Positions 45,227 to 59,800 of a stretch of 64,000 nucleotides of DNA are shown here, piece by piece (the first letter of the stretch is position 1; the number at the start of each line of letters is the position of its first letter). The stretch is taken from NCBI GenBank assembly GCA_950295325.1, contig OX485804.1:15934001-15998000 (forward strand). Reading direction: 5' to 3'. The position numbers and the translations under genes are program-made. Source of the DNA: Polytrichum commune. Taxonomy: Eukaryota > Streptophyta > Polytrichopsida > Polytrichales > Polytrichaceae. Under the pieces are notes generated by a model that did no database searches, was not told where the DNA came from, and saw only the letters and a list, made by a program, of their open reading frames with translations.

Positions 45227-48200
45227 TTAAGCCCTCAATCTGGCCCAACTTTATCATCTCTTAGCAGTCCCAACCTTTGTCACATGTAAAGTGATGAGAC
45301 CCAATTTTAAGTCCCAATGCTCTTGAGGACTAACGGTAGAGATGTTTACTATCCAACAGATGAGCCCAATCCAGCCCATGTTGAGAATTCAGGCCGAAGA
45401 AAACTCATCCCCATTTCTTCAAGCTAGCCCGAAGGTTTGGCACCAAAATTGTGCCACCTAGGATGCCACATTGGATAAGTGAGTGTTCAAACCCAACCCT
45501 AGTAGAAAGCCCTTGTGCCAAATTTGATGAATCCAAGTGATCTTATTGGGCCAATTTTTAGAGTTTGGGACGGCCTTCAATGCAGGCCCAAGCATATAGT
45601 GGGCCTAAGTTACTAGTAATTGGAATCTAAGTTAGATACGTGCCTTTAAAGTTTAGCCCCTCCAGATTGAAGGGGAAGGCCACACACATTCGAAAACATT
45701 GGTTTAGGGTTTAGAGTGAATCCAAGAAAAAACATTTTGGCCTTAAATTAACCCTTAACTTCCCAAACCCATGAAAAGGTTTGTTCTAAGTGTATTCCAC
45801 TCAATGTTAGTTGTTAAATTTTCATGGATAAGTTTTGAGGTTAAAATGGGATTTGTCCGTAGGATCTTCAAACATGAGAGATGAGCTATAATTTGGGGGG
45901 GGGGGGGGACTTTTAGATCATAAACATTGAAGGAAATGATGCACGAGAAAATGTCATGTTTTATCCCGCCATCTTAGATCGGAGTTGAAAATGGACTTTT
46001 ATACCTAGTAAAAGAGGGATGAACATGGAAACCTCGTCAAGGGCAAGCAAATGTCAAGCCCGGAGTTCTTTACCTTGGCCCACTGGTCTTTATTTTGAAA
46101 CTAGCATTTTTTAACATTTGGGGCCTCCACATTAGAGCTCGAACCTCCAATATGCATGGTTTTGATGCTTAGATTTGACAAGTTTCCATCCAAAATTTAT
46201 ATTGCTTGAGAGCTTGACCGATCTTCAAGCTGTCAATAGTATACCTTGTCATATGTTGGGATTTTTAATAGTATAGCAACTGACTTCCAAAGACCACAAA
46301 AAGAAAGTGTCACAAAAAATCACGTCAATTACAAGTACAAAAAGCTAGACTTTTAAAAGCCTCCTCACAAGTATATGCTATTGATGGGACCTCGCCCCAG
46401 GTAGTGTTGCTCAGTTGTGCCTGTAGAAGATGGAGGTTGATTTTGAGAGAAAAAGGGATGTAACAATGACCTTAAGAGCTATAAATACATGTCCCTCTGG
46501 TTCACTTACACTGCCTTCCCATGACATAAACAATCCCCGACATCCATCTGCCCTTTCAGCTCTGACAATGAATATGGAAACTCAATGCCACATCTTCTAA
46601 GTGGACTGATGCCACCATGAATTGTGAAACAAAGTAAATAACACCCTCCCCCAACCAATCCAAGGGTTGGCCAACGTCAATCCACACTAACATCCCCCCG
46701 TAAGCAATGGAAAAAAATCCCACTTATTGGTTCGAGTGAGTGTAAAGCGCTCATTCACAAATGGATATCAAGGAGGGGGGAGAAATGGTATTAAACGAAG
46801 GAGAATGTTTGAGCACCGTTAAGTTTGGAGCTCAACATTCTTGAGCGACCTTCATTAGGTAGCTTAATAATTTGACCAAGGGCTTTTTAGACTTACACAT
46901 AGCTTGTACAAGACGTTCCAAAGGGGATCCAACAAGGGGCCGGTAAAGCTTTATAAGCCTGGCAAAATTTCATTGAGCTCTCAAATGAAAGCTCAAGTGT
47001 AATTGTTGAGAGAATAATACTATCAGATACACAAAGAGGCAAAGTTACGGTGTAATTCTCTAGAACTACCAGGATCGGTAGAAGAGTAGTTTTATGACAA
47101 GTAAATTAATAAAAAAATGCAAATGCCACTTGGCGGTATTTGAAGCCACTGGTATGGCTGGCTTTACCTACCAGGCTAATAACCTGGTCATGTCTTTGCT
47201 TATACTCTCGGGATAACCATGGCGGATATCTGGTAAGCTCCTAATTACTTTCTGGTACCCTCGGGATACCCTGGGGCTAATCCCCAGTGTTAGCTCTTGC
47301 TAACCTGGTACCCTCGGGATACCCTGTAAAGTTCATACATCTGCCTATACCCTGGACCTCAGATGGTCTTTTCCCCTAAGGGCCTCATATGGCCATTTCT
47401 GACTCTAGCTTATACTCAAGTTCTTTGTTGGTCAGCTGATACATCAGATTGTCTAATTAGCTGGAGTCTAATTATCTAACAACAACAATGCACTTTAGGG
47501 AATACATACATATAAGAAGCTCACCTTACTAAGGAGAACTTCAAGGTTTATTTCTTAAAACTCTCAATTTTCAAGCTCTCAACCTTTGTTGACAATTTGA
47601 GTGGTTTTCAACACATGTGAAGAATAGGATCTCCCTAAACAAGGTACATTTTAGTAGTATTCAAATTTATTAGAACTTGAAAACTAAATATTGATGTTAA
47701 ATGACGCATTTGATAGCATATAAGATTATGCAGATAATGAAAAATAAAAAATTGACAATGGTTTATAATTATTTCATTTCTATTTCTATTTCAGAGCTAA
47801 AATTTTCTACCTTGCAATTTAAAAAATCAAATCTAAACCGTGTTTAATGTTGAAATTTTCTTTAAATTTGATGAGTTTGTTCTCACTGTTGAAGTCCTAC
47901 CAATGTTAAAGATTTTCAAATTTTCCCGATTTTTAAAAAAAATGTATAATTATAAAATATCTTTTATCTCTTATATCAATTCTCAAATCCATCAAGAGTC
48001 CAAAAGGACTTACCACCAAAAACCTCAATTTCAATTTCAAATACAAAAGTTGGTCACTTACTTTTAAACTAAGCTCATTATCTATGTTAAATAAAATTAC
48101 TTAATATGTCATCAATGCCCGAGGGGGGGCACTCATAGTAAATTTTTGGAGACACTTATGAGAAGCACTTATTTTCAGGAGGGGTATTATGTTTGGGAAT

Positions 48201-51200
48201 TAAAATATTAGAAAAAATCTACTGAGATTAAAATTTTAATACCCTATTGATAATTAGAAATCTAGAATACATTCAATCTTAAGTACCCTGTTTTTTTTTA
48301 GAAAAAATTGATAGCCTTTAATTTTTAGCTGAAGGAGGGGTGCATTGTGTATTGGCATTTTAACAATGGGATTACATTGTTGTATGGCAGGAAGAAAGCA
48401 CACTAGAAATTAATTACAACAAAAAGATTGTAATGGGAGAATGCAAGTAAAGTGCAACCTTAAAATTTAGTGTGTTAAAAAACACAGTTGTCCAACATTT
48501 AAAGGATAGCAAGAGTTCGTACAACATTTACAAAAGATTTTCAAACATCAAATGTTGTCTTAGATATACCCCTTCGTGTCAACGTTTAAACATAATGGAG
48601 TTCAAAGTATATTTAATGAAGAGAGACCTCCACGGAGCCCTCCATCTTCTTTGATGAAGAAAAGTGCGGTCCTTAACACTCTCCTTCACATAACTAACAC
48701 ATCGAAAATGCCTTAGTCATTGCCTATCTCTCTACAAGTGGACAACACTTTCTAATAAGCTAAACTAATTGAAACTGAAAACTTACAAAACGATTGAAAA
48801 GGTTGTCATATACCTATTGAAGCACTTGTTGGGGAGATGAGTTTACTCATCCACGATCACTGCAACCAGCTGCCACAAAGCACCATCACTTGTATTTACA
48901 CCGGACTAAACCAAGGTTTCCAGACACTAGTGTCATAATGTTAGATATGGATGGACCAGTGTCTCCCCTTACCTACATGAGTGCAAAAGAACACTAAACA
49001 ACACAAACCAAAGTATGCAACTTCAAAAATGCTTGGCATCTGTACTTGCCTTGAGGAAGAAACATAAATGACTGATCCAGTTGTGGCGTTCATAACTCTC
49101 CAATTTGTAAGGATGACAAGCTAGAATATTACCTCCACACCCTCCCCAAGCAGATAGTTTATAACAAGCAAAAATGTGCGCAAGAATAATCAAACGCGAT
49201 AGGTTTTGTGAAGAGCAATGACAACATTTCAGCGCTCACAGGTGCAAAACTGAACCAAACCCTAGAAGACGTACAATGACCCTAAGAATGGAAGACCAAG
49301 CACGCCAACGGCTACAATAAAAGATGCGCTTAGGCTCCATGGAAGAGAAGATCATTGTCGAGACAGCCGACCCCCTTGGCTCACCCGAAACCCTAATTCA
49401 TCTACAAAAATAAGCTAGATAAAAGTACTTTCATCCATCTCATTTGAGCCTACATAGTATTTAGCTTAGGATACTCAGATTCAAGGATACTTTAAATAAA
49501 CATATAATAAAATTACGCATGTTATATTGCATGTTTTTTTATAAGAGGTTTTGAACATTAATTCACCCCTTTTATTTTATACATAATTCTTCAAAAATTT
49601 ACCTTGAATGAATATTAAATACCTTATATTTTATGACACGTCGTTTCTTATATATTGCTAGTGCCCCCCCCCCCCCGCGGGAAATCAATGGTCCTTAAAT
49701 TGGTTCATAAACATCAAAATAAACACCATATTTACTTTACATTTTTTTCTTTGTTTTTAAATTTTATATTTGCTATTTATGATTATGTATTGGGTTCTCT
49801 TCACACAATAAAAATCTAAAGTCTCGATAAATCTTTGTTAGTTTCACTATAAATAGATTCTTTCAGTTTCAAGTATCAAAATTTCTATTGTAAACACATG
49901 TTTCTCACTACTTTCATCTAAGTTTCTGGCTATTCTCTTCCAGTATAAGCCATGGTACATGAAAGACAACATTGACCTATTGTCCTTTGAAACTACAAAA
50001 ATGAACCTCTTCATATTCATTGATAACTCTCATGTTGATGACACACTACTAACTTATACCTCTATCGGCATGAAATATGTTATAATAATATCTTGCACCT
50101 CAAAAATGAACAACCTTCTCACAAACTATTAATACATAATGATGATGCATAGTTTGTAACTAAGTCTAATATGTATATTATTACTATTAATTCACATTTA
50201 ATATAACAAATTTAGTGTAACAACATATCTAAAAATAACATATACAATTCACGAGGTGAACATGAAATTAAGAATAAGTATCTTCTTAATATTGAAATTG
50301 TTGTTCACTGTTATTTTACCATGAAACTCACAAAATTTTCATTTTGGTCATTTTGTGTATATGAACAATAATATAGGGTAGATAAAGATGTAATTAAAAT
50401 GTGATCTTAATTTATGTTCATAATATTTTAAAATAATAACAATTAGCCGTTACGCAACCAATCATAGGCATAATAATTGATTTCACACTTGAGAATGTGT
50501 TGAATAACAACAAAGACGTATGTACTTTTATTTGATTTTTAAACCTCATGGAAGCCCACTAATAGCAAAATATGATCATATAGATTTGTTAAAGGAGTTT
50601 TTGCCATAAATACATGCTTCTACAGATGTCATACAAGGATATATTGCCAGTGACGTATATGGGTTATGTAATTAGTGGCTTTTAAATCATGTTTTCCTTA
50701 CTTCTTAATTTTGCAATGAAAATTGTATATGAGATGGTTTTTTTAAAATAAAAAAATCAGTATAAAAGCATAAGAAGATGGAAAAAAAGGAATGGAGGAA
50801 AAAATAATAATGAGAGAACCGCTTTTTGATAGACATGTACAGACAACCCTTAAATCATAGAAGGCAATTGTTCCTGCATCTTAGTTTGACGAAACCAACA
50901 CAATGGCCAACATCCAAAAACAATTTTTTTTGGAGTTTGATATTTTCTTAACATTGATTGAATTTATGACGTTTTCAATAACATTATACAAATGGCTTTA
51001 TAGTTGGCGAAGAGTTAAATATCACCACAAAGTCTAACGCCGCCTTCCTATTGTGGTTGAATTCTTCATATATTTTATACCACAGTTGCATGTTGTTTAT
51101 TGGGTTTAGGTCTTCTTAATTTAAATATTATTTCTTAGTTCTTTTGAAAAATAAAAAATAAAAAGTCAAGCTCCTAATGTGGGCAACAACTTTGGGAAGT

Positions 51201-53260
51201 TATACAACCTGAATCAAAATGTCTAACACTTGGCATGTGTTAGTTATGATGTATATTGCCTTGTATTGTGTTTCATCAACTTTTTTATGTATTAGATTAT
51301 GGAGTGCCAAATGAAGCTTTCATCTATTTACCATCAATCACTTCATCCATCAAACGGTTTCTAATAACGGTTGCTTGTCCTTGATTTCATAAACCCTCTT
51401 TCCATCTCCATTCTTGACTATTGGAGAAATAAATTTACATCATGCCGAATGAGTTATTGCCGAATTATAATGAAAATTATGGCCAAAGTTTTTAAGAATA
51501 TATTGACTAGTGGTCTCTCAATGAGGTGGCCGTATGCCTTCATAATAATTGTAATTTAATCCAAACACTTGGGAGAGGTCCTATCTAACTTGTCCACATT
51601 GCAAATCATTCCTCACCCTACCATCCATCCTCACCATGTAAGTTTCATTATGTATGTCTTCTTTTCCATTCGGTTCTTCTAGTTGCTCCAACACAAGACC
51701 TTCATACTAGAATTATATTTTAATTTTAATTTTAAACAATTAAACATGTCCTAGTGTCTAGGCAATGTTTTATTTAAATGACCGACATATTTACATCAAA
51801 CACTTTAAGGATGAAATTATATTTTCCTTTCATCCATTTGTTTTCTTTGTTTAATTTAAATCTTACATTCTCACTTTCACCATAGATGCAATTGCCTCAT
51901 AACGAATTCCCTCATGTGTTCAATGTATTGCCTTTTTGGTCATCATTTCAGACGTGAGGTTCCTTTATGTTCATTATTTATGTCATTTTCATCATTTTTG
52001 CCATTCAATGTTCACAACGTTGTCCAATCTACATATTTTTCTTTAAGGAAAGCAAATGAATATTTTTAGTATGGAAGCATACATCATGAGGTCCAATATA
52101 GCTCAATCAATTCATAAAAATCATCATGGACCTCATAAATATGTTTTTCATAAATTTGGACTTTAAATAGATACAAACCTAAAGTACTCTTGAATACAAA
52201 TGAAATATGGTATGAATTATTTATCATGAAGCACCATATGCCTCAAAATTATAGTTATGAAAACCTTTGTGGTTATTGAGAATATTTTCAGTTAAAAAGT
52301 TGTTTTTTGATATCCACGCTAGGTTCAAGTATTGTGAATTTTATTTTGGGGGGCATTTGGCATTTGTGGATTCCATGTACAAAAATAAATATGAAAATCA
52401 TGGTTCCTACATGTGTACCATGAACCGTGCATGTACTAATGTTTCATACATGTTTGATTGCCTAGGCCATGTCAAAACGATATGTTTTTACTATAGTTGT
52501 GGTTAATTAATGAAGCCCTTCTTATGTTCAACATAGGTGGGGTGCTGATTTTGTCATGAATAAATATTTTTTACCAAAAAAAATTTGTCACATTTATTGG
52601 CGCAAGGGAAAAAAGAAAGGGGGGAGGGGGGACTTTCATGGATTTGTTTTTACTTGCACTTCAAAAAAATTGTGTGATTTGCCCATGTGTTCTTAGGGAC
52701 ACCATGCTAGGTGTTGGTGGTGGATTGGCCCCTATACCATTAAATCCTGGACCAATACCCCCTCCATGCATCTCTCTTTCTACTGTCCTGCTTGCATCTA
52801 CCCTCCCTCTGGTATCGTTTTCTCTATATATGGATTTAGCCCACATGCATTTGCCCACCTTCTTCACCCCCTTATTTCTACCATTCCACTTGCATGGTCC
52901 ACACTTTTTTTATCTACCTCACCATCCATATCCCTCTTCCTTCTACATGCATTTGCCCATTTTCTCACCCTCCATGTTGCATCTAGCCTTTCTTCTTTTA
53001 CCCCCTATTTCCATCTCCTTAGCGGGACTTTACCCTCTTTCATGTGCCCCACATTCCCTCCTTTTTAATGTATTTACATTATATTTGCTTCTACCCCTAT
53101 TTCTACCACACCCATTGGACTTATTCCATTTTCGACCCCTATGCTTTCAAGTCATTGCACACATTTGGAGTCTTCAATGGTGTTACGAGTGCAAATGTTT
53201 GCGCCTCTATGCAAGCATCTTGCCCCTTCCTTAAATCATGTAATCACCGTTTTTTCGCCC
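45227..53260. other. Long AT-rich intergenic region
   Basis: I see no gene, tRNA or rRNA. The stretch contains a G homopolymer (45896-45908), a C homopolymer (about 49664-49677), a locally repetitive block at 47190-47330 (CTGGTACCCTCGGGATACCC, twice) and pyrimidine-rich low-complexity sequence at 52720-53230. Confidence 0.6.
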
Positions 53261-53263
53261 TGA

Positions 53264-53841
53264 AGGCCACTTCATACACAAGGTTGAAAGCCCCTGACCA
53301 TGGCAATGTAAGAGCTCTCGTTGGTAAAAAAGGCGGAGACAGTCCAAATTCACTCCAGACTAGGAGGTGAAGGCCTAAAGGCCCAAAGAAAAGTTCGTGG
53401 ATGAAAAATCTACATGGAGTCCTACATGGCAGGTTGTGGATAAAGGTGCATGGTCTACCGGAATTTGCGTCAAATCCACCTCCAAGAGGTGGGCCCGATG
53501 CAAATTCCGGGAGACCATGCCTTTTTTTAATATTTTTTCAGTAGGACATATTTCAAGACAGACTGCATGGTAGATTCCAGGACAGACAAACACCACCAAG
53601 TGATAATCTTAAATTGATAAAGTTTGAGACATATTATATTAAGCCAAACCCTCCCCTCTTTTTCCGCCAACAAAATATGCAATGGTCCCGCAACATGGTG
53701 CATTCTCACTTCACACTATGCTTGAGGGCCCAAGACTACATAAAATGGCTTTCCCAACACCCATGGTACGGCCTTTGGATGAGAGTCAAGGATCCTCACC
53801 ATTACAAGGTCACGGCTCTTGGCTCATGTGTGAAGTGGCCC
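53264..53841. mobile_element. MITE family A, copy 2 (inverted)
   Basis: Over its whole 578 bp this is a close reverse-complement copy of 30071-30660. It starts AGGCCACTTCATACACAAGG and ends GTGTGAAGTGGCCC. The right flank is TAA (53842-53844); the left flank reads TGA. Confidence 0.85.
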
Positions 53842-53844
53842 TAA

Positions 53845-56800
53845 GTTACTTTTGTATGTGAATACCTTTAATTATTGCACTATATAATTAACATAAAAAA
53901 TTAGTGTGGACCACATTAAGTTTGGAGTAAAATGTAAATAAAGTGGATCCAAGACCACGGGGTTCACATGAGTTATGAAGACTTTCAACGAACACATTGA
54001 ATATTCATAGATATTTACTACCATGTTAAGGGTATTTAGTGTAACTTACTATTCTGACTTTCGCAATGCCCTAACTTTTAAGGGCCGGCACATACTATTT
54101 TAGTGTTATTAAACGTAATGCTCTAGAAATACTACCTTATTATAGTAAAAATTGTGAAGGATCTATTTGACTATTTGGTCGATTAAATTTTTTATTGTAA
54201 GAATTCAGGGTAAAAAAAAGTTATAATAGAAGTTATGATGATTTTAGGTATAGAAATTAACTTGAGAGCTTAAAAAATGGATACAAAAACATTATTAGCA
54301 CGTTGTCTAGAGAGGACTAAGTTAAAATCAACGTACGTCATAAAAATATTAGGATATAAATAGGAACATGTTTTGGTTCAAGGACGATAACATAAGATTC
54401 AAAGGCTAACTCTAAGGGATCTGAGGTGACAAGATGCCAAAATCATCAAATTAGTGGAGGCAAGTTGACTTCATAAGTTATTGTTTGCATATAACATTTA
54501 AGTTATTAGGATGTAGGATTCCACGTGACGATGTCGGAATTCATGTGACAAGTGTATTTTGACACTACAAAGTTAACAATGGATGAAGAATTATTGGATA
54601 AAAGATTGTGAAACTAAGTCTTCATAATAAGTATCCGAAACAAATGAACAAGGAGGAATGTTATATTAAGTTAACCATGTTTTTGAAAAGACACAAGTCA
54701 AGGAAGGAACTCACCTTCACAAATTCATTATTTGAAACGTTATCTTTAAAGAAAAAGGCTCAACTTTATCTTCAATCATCTTTCATTTCCGACTTCCACC
54801 TTCAGAAGGCTCAGACCTCTCATCTTTTAATCTCATCTTAAATCCAGTCAACTCTCAACTTTGAGCAAATGATTTTGTTACTTTTATTAGAGTGTAGTAG
54901 TTTTGAATATTAGCCTATCTAATACTTTTAGATATAATTGGTATAAAGACTTGCAATAGTAGTACAATATCATGAGCCACGGTGTTGTAATTTTTACACC
55001 TTAAATTAAAAATTATTTGTTTAGGTTGATTTTTGCCTCTTAGAATTAGTTTATTTTAGTAATCATTTGTTAACTCTATAATAATAAATATTTCTATACG
55101 GCAATTAACTGATGGAAAATCTTGAGTTAATAAAACAATGATAGATAATCTTGAATTAGTATTAAGTAGGTCGAGTTGACTTCAGAGGTTCACTATGGCA
55201 TATTTCAACAACCATTTATTGTAAAGCGTATCTCAAATAATAGGTTTAAAAGTTTTTTTTCTAACCCAAATCATCTTGTAAAAATCTAAAATGTTGTCTA
55301 AAAGTCATAAATGTTTATGTGAGACATCTTTCTATTTGGAATAACTGACTTTAAAACCTCATCATGGTTTTTCATGGACGTCGATTTTCACAAATATTAT
55401 GTCCATAGGTAGGTTGTAAAGTTTCATTCCTATTCCTAGTAGTTTCATTTTATTCTAAAATTTTGAGATTAAAATATAAGAGTTTATGCGATACAACTTC
55501 AACATCTTAATTATTATTATTTTCAATAAAATCTTCTACTGCTTATAAATAATTAGAATGGAATTTAGACCATATTGTGATGCATTGTAATAAGTAGAGT
55601 ATACTAAAAGGATTTAAGTTATTTGTTTGACAATAACTAAGCTTGAATTGGACTTTAAGGCATTTAGTATGACAAACTAGATTTGTTTCACTCGCAAAGA
55701 CTTTCGAACCTTAATCTAGTTATTTATAACTAAAAGGTACGTACACATTATCTTTGGCTTCAAAACCCAAAGGGTGTGAACTTTACCTCACAAAAAATTT
55801 GTTCGCTTATTTTGAAAGTTGTGGGGATTTTGAAGATTCCAATGCCCCTTCAGTTAGAATAGATTTAGGGTATGTGATGATTTTAATTTGTGTATTTTCT
55901 TCCACTTACTTGTCTTTTGGTCAGTGCTCAGTCATTTTGCGCATACACAAAAACATACGGTCTATATTGGGAACAAATCAATGGGGTGACTTTTGGGAGT
56001 CAAGTGTTGTTTGTGGCTGACTAGGCCAAGTATATGGTCGCACTACATAAATGTCATTTGGGCCCAAAGCTCTAACACACCGTTTACTTCAAAGTAGCAA
56101 TCGATGCCTAATGCCATTCAAACCAAGGGGGGCAAGTTTCTACCTTTATATGTTTAGACATGTGTTCCCTTCAATTCATATTGCTAATGATGTTCCTATG
56201 TAATTATTTTATTATGTTTAAAAGTATTTGGTATTATTAATATGGTTTAGGTTATAAATTAACATTATACATGAGGTGACATTTATGCGTACGGTTATGG
56301 TTATGTGTTCATATAATGTTTAGTATTAAGGTTATGTATTATTACGATGCATGGTGTTAAAGTTATGTGTTATTATTATATGTATGGTTAATGTTATGTG
56401 TTCAAAGTCGTCTTTAGGGCCATTGTTATGTGTGAGGTTGATAGTAGGTGTGCGTATTATATGTATAATGTTATTTGATTGTAGTACATCTTTGGGGTGT
56501 ATGGGCATTATGCAATGGGTGTTTTAGATATGCGAGGTGTTTTTGGAGTTACTACATGGCAAGGGCTTGGTATTTTGTGTATCATTGGTAAAGTTCAAGG
56601 GCAAGGACTATGAGTTGGAGGTTTTGGCACACGTGGCCAACCCCAAGACAATCCCATCATGAGGACATATCTTCAACTAGCTCCGCATTTTGATGAACGA
56701 GGGCCTTGTGGTGGGTCCGAAAAATGGCCATTCACTTTCGTCTATTTGAATGCCATGAGCTAGCTCCCACTTACTCTCTTGTCACCAATGGTCCACACCG

Positions 56801-59800
56801 GCACATGGAAACCAAATTTGTATGTGATGTAAAACCTCAAAGCTTGAATTGGTTTCAATTACTAGCATTGTTGACATCACTGAGATGAATGTCTCTCTGA
56901 CTATAGGCCGGTGTTGGGGCATGTTTGAGAACATCATCAAGGTTATTCTACTAAATGCATTTTTCATCCAAATTTATTGATTTATATTCTTTATGATATA
57001 AATTTTCATCCATATTGTATTGTGCAAGGCATGGTAGTACATGCACGGTATGGAAAATGATGGTCCACCTTGAAAGATTTGCCCACGACTTGGACAAAGT
57101 GTGCCCAATTCTTGGTGGACCATCACAGTTTGAGCTACTGGAAAATGTCCTACAAGTACATTTCCTAATCTCTATCCATTTTCACTATAGACTTTGTCTA
57201 GTTCGTATTAACATGCTATGTATTGAATTGTAATGTTTACATGTTACATGTTTGAGGGTTGACCCCATTTTTTTTTCCTTGGCTTTGTAAAGACCACCAT
57301 TATGAGTGCATGGCACTCATTCTATGGGAAAAAATGGCAATGGTTAGTAAAAGAGTTCGTTGTACAACCAATTTGACGTTGTTATCCTTGATAGGTTATT
57401 AACACACTATGAGCTTCTTTTGGAGGTGAGTACATGTGGGACATGGAAATCAATCAACAACCACCAGTTACAAACCAAACATGTAATAATGTGTTATTTT
57501 AAGATGTTGTAGCTACACGCAAAGTTGGAGTTTTTGTTTGATAGGAATTTTGTCAAACAAGTGGAAGGTTGTTGAGTTTTTGTCCAAGTCACATTAATTG
57601 CAGAAATGGCCACTTGGTTGGCCTCCTTGGCCTTGGCTAGTTCATTTGCAACTACTAGCATATTGCCATGCCATGGTTGGATTTAAGCTACGTGAGGCTA
57701 TTGATTGGTTATTCTTGTGGGTTGTGTGTGGGTGGGAGCTTGGAGTGAGCCGTTATTGCAGTTGTGAACATGTTGCAGCTCTAAGCATGCACCAAGGTTG
57801 GCCTAATGGCACAACATGTAGCTAGAGGTTGTTACCAAAGACTACAGTAAACAACCTACATCATCCGAGTCCAAACCTGGGATATTATCAACCAAAAGCT
57901 TGATTTTGGTGGTTTTCACATCATAAATTGCAAGACGAGAACATGTGATGTTGCAAAGCCATGAGTTTTGCAACTATGATACTACAACACCTACCTACAT
58001 TTGAGAGCTTGATTGAGACCAGGTGGGAATTGAGGTTTGACTACATGTGGGAAACTGCTAGTAGTTTTTGCAACTCTGATGGATAGGGGTGGACGTGAAC
58101 CCTCGTTGTAAAGGTGACAAATTTTGAGATTAAGGACTTCCTTCAATGTACTAGCATTTTTTGTAAGATTAATGTGATGTTCTAAAATTTGCTAAAAGAA
58201 CAATATAGAATGGCACATGGCCCGCAACATAAAATTATGATGAATGCATACTTGTCTTTGAAAAACCTTGATGTGTTTGGAAGGATTTAATAATAAAAAA
58301 ATTGAATGCATGTGTTTTCCTCACCTATATTGCAATGTCTTGGAATGCATCATCCATTGCTTGCAACCTTTGTGTAGATAAGCTTTTGAATTGGGTTTCA
58401 ATTAACAAAAACACACAAGGAAGACTAAATAAGTATCAAATTGAACTCTAGGTGTCACTATTATGTTAATTGATATATCACAATGACTTTAGAATGAAAT
58501 TAAGGTAACAAATCCAAGGAATACTTTGTTTAATGTGAATTTTGGGAAATTAGGAGATTAAAAAATGAATTATTGGGGTCACTCAATGCAGTACATGCAA
58601 TTGCGTAGTCTCTCCCTCACAACCAACCATAGTCCAGTAGTCATGCTCACTATACCATGGTATTTCAATGTAGGGAGTCTCAACTCAACAATAGTCTTTT
58701 GAGTAACCAATAGCCAAATGTAACCAAGGCCAAGGGCACCTAAATTTGAACTACATTCTTTCTTTAATTAATTAATGATTTTAATGGATCGAGAAATACA
58801 ATGGTATCAACGTTGCATGTTAAATGTGTTCATTATTTTATTTTCAATTTAATGAGGCAGTGGGACTATCATCCTTACGTGGACCGGCTGAAGAATCACT
58901 CATGTGAGTTTCCAGTGACTATCAGCCATCACAAGTTAGTATTTCAATTCATGCCAAATCAACTTTAAAGGAATTTCTTTCATGAACTTAGAAATTTCAA
59001 ATAAAGTCTTTACCATTTTTCCACTAAATAGCAAAACAACACTTTACTCAAAGCATTAAGATAGAATATGATAATTTGCAAAAATCTAGTGTTTGGTTAC
59101 CGAGTACTACGCCTATCGGAACCTAAGTGAATTGTAACCAAGTATCAGAGTCCAAGAATCAAGTCACCCAATCTCAATGTCGAGTCCAATGTAGTGTAGT
59201 GCAAGCCATAGTCTTAAGTAACCAATGAACGTCAAATGATACTTGAGGATTGATTTGTTCTTACTTACTTATATGTTGATTCTTGGGCTCCCCTCCCAAT
59301 GATATGGGGTAACACCCACTAACCTTCTCCATGACTTGGTTCACCTCCCGGCACTTGACCGTCCATCTCCCTCATGCTATCAATTGGCTCTTGGGTTATG
59401 GTCCTCCTCGAAACCGAGAGAACTAGGCCACTTTACATGATAATAAGCCTCACTAATATCATTCCATATTCTTTAAATTACTTCTTACACTTTCTAATTC
59501 GGAAGAGTTTTACTTTCTGGATTTTCTTTCACAAATAATCGAATGACCAAAAGTAATTCCGACAATGTTTCTCCCCTCGTCAAGGGCTACATTTTACTAA
59601 TTCATTCACTCTTATAAATGTGTCACTTTGTTATTATGACTGAATTGTGTGATTGAATGCAACAAAGTTTTATCCTTGAGGGTTTCCATTGGATGTTGGT
59701 ATGAGTGGAGGTTCGTGTCTACAACCTCTGACTATATTTCCTAATCACTAGGAGATGAAGAATATGGTCTCTTAATAAGACACAACTCACCACTTGTATT

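Noticed and set aside
52638..53234. A 198-codon open frame on the + strand.
   Set aside because: The sequence is pyrimidine-rich and low complexity; the predicted protein is mostly Pro, Leu, Ser and His with no domain, and overlapping frames are equally open.
56540..57240. Possible transposase or retroelement gene.
   Set aside because: Frames are short and interrupted, and no catalytic motif or terminal repeat could be identified.
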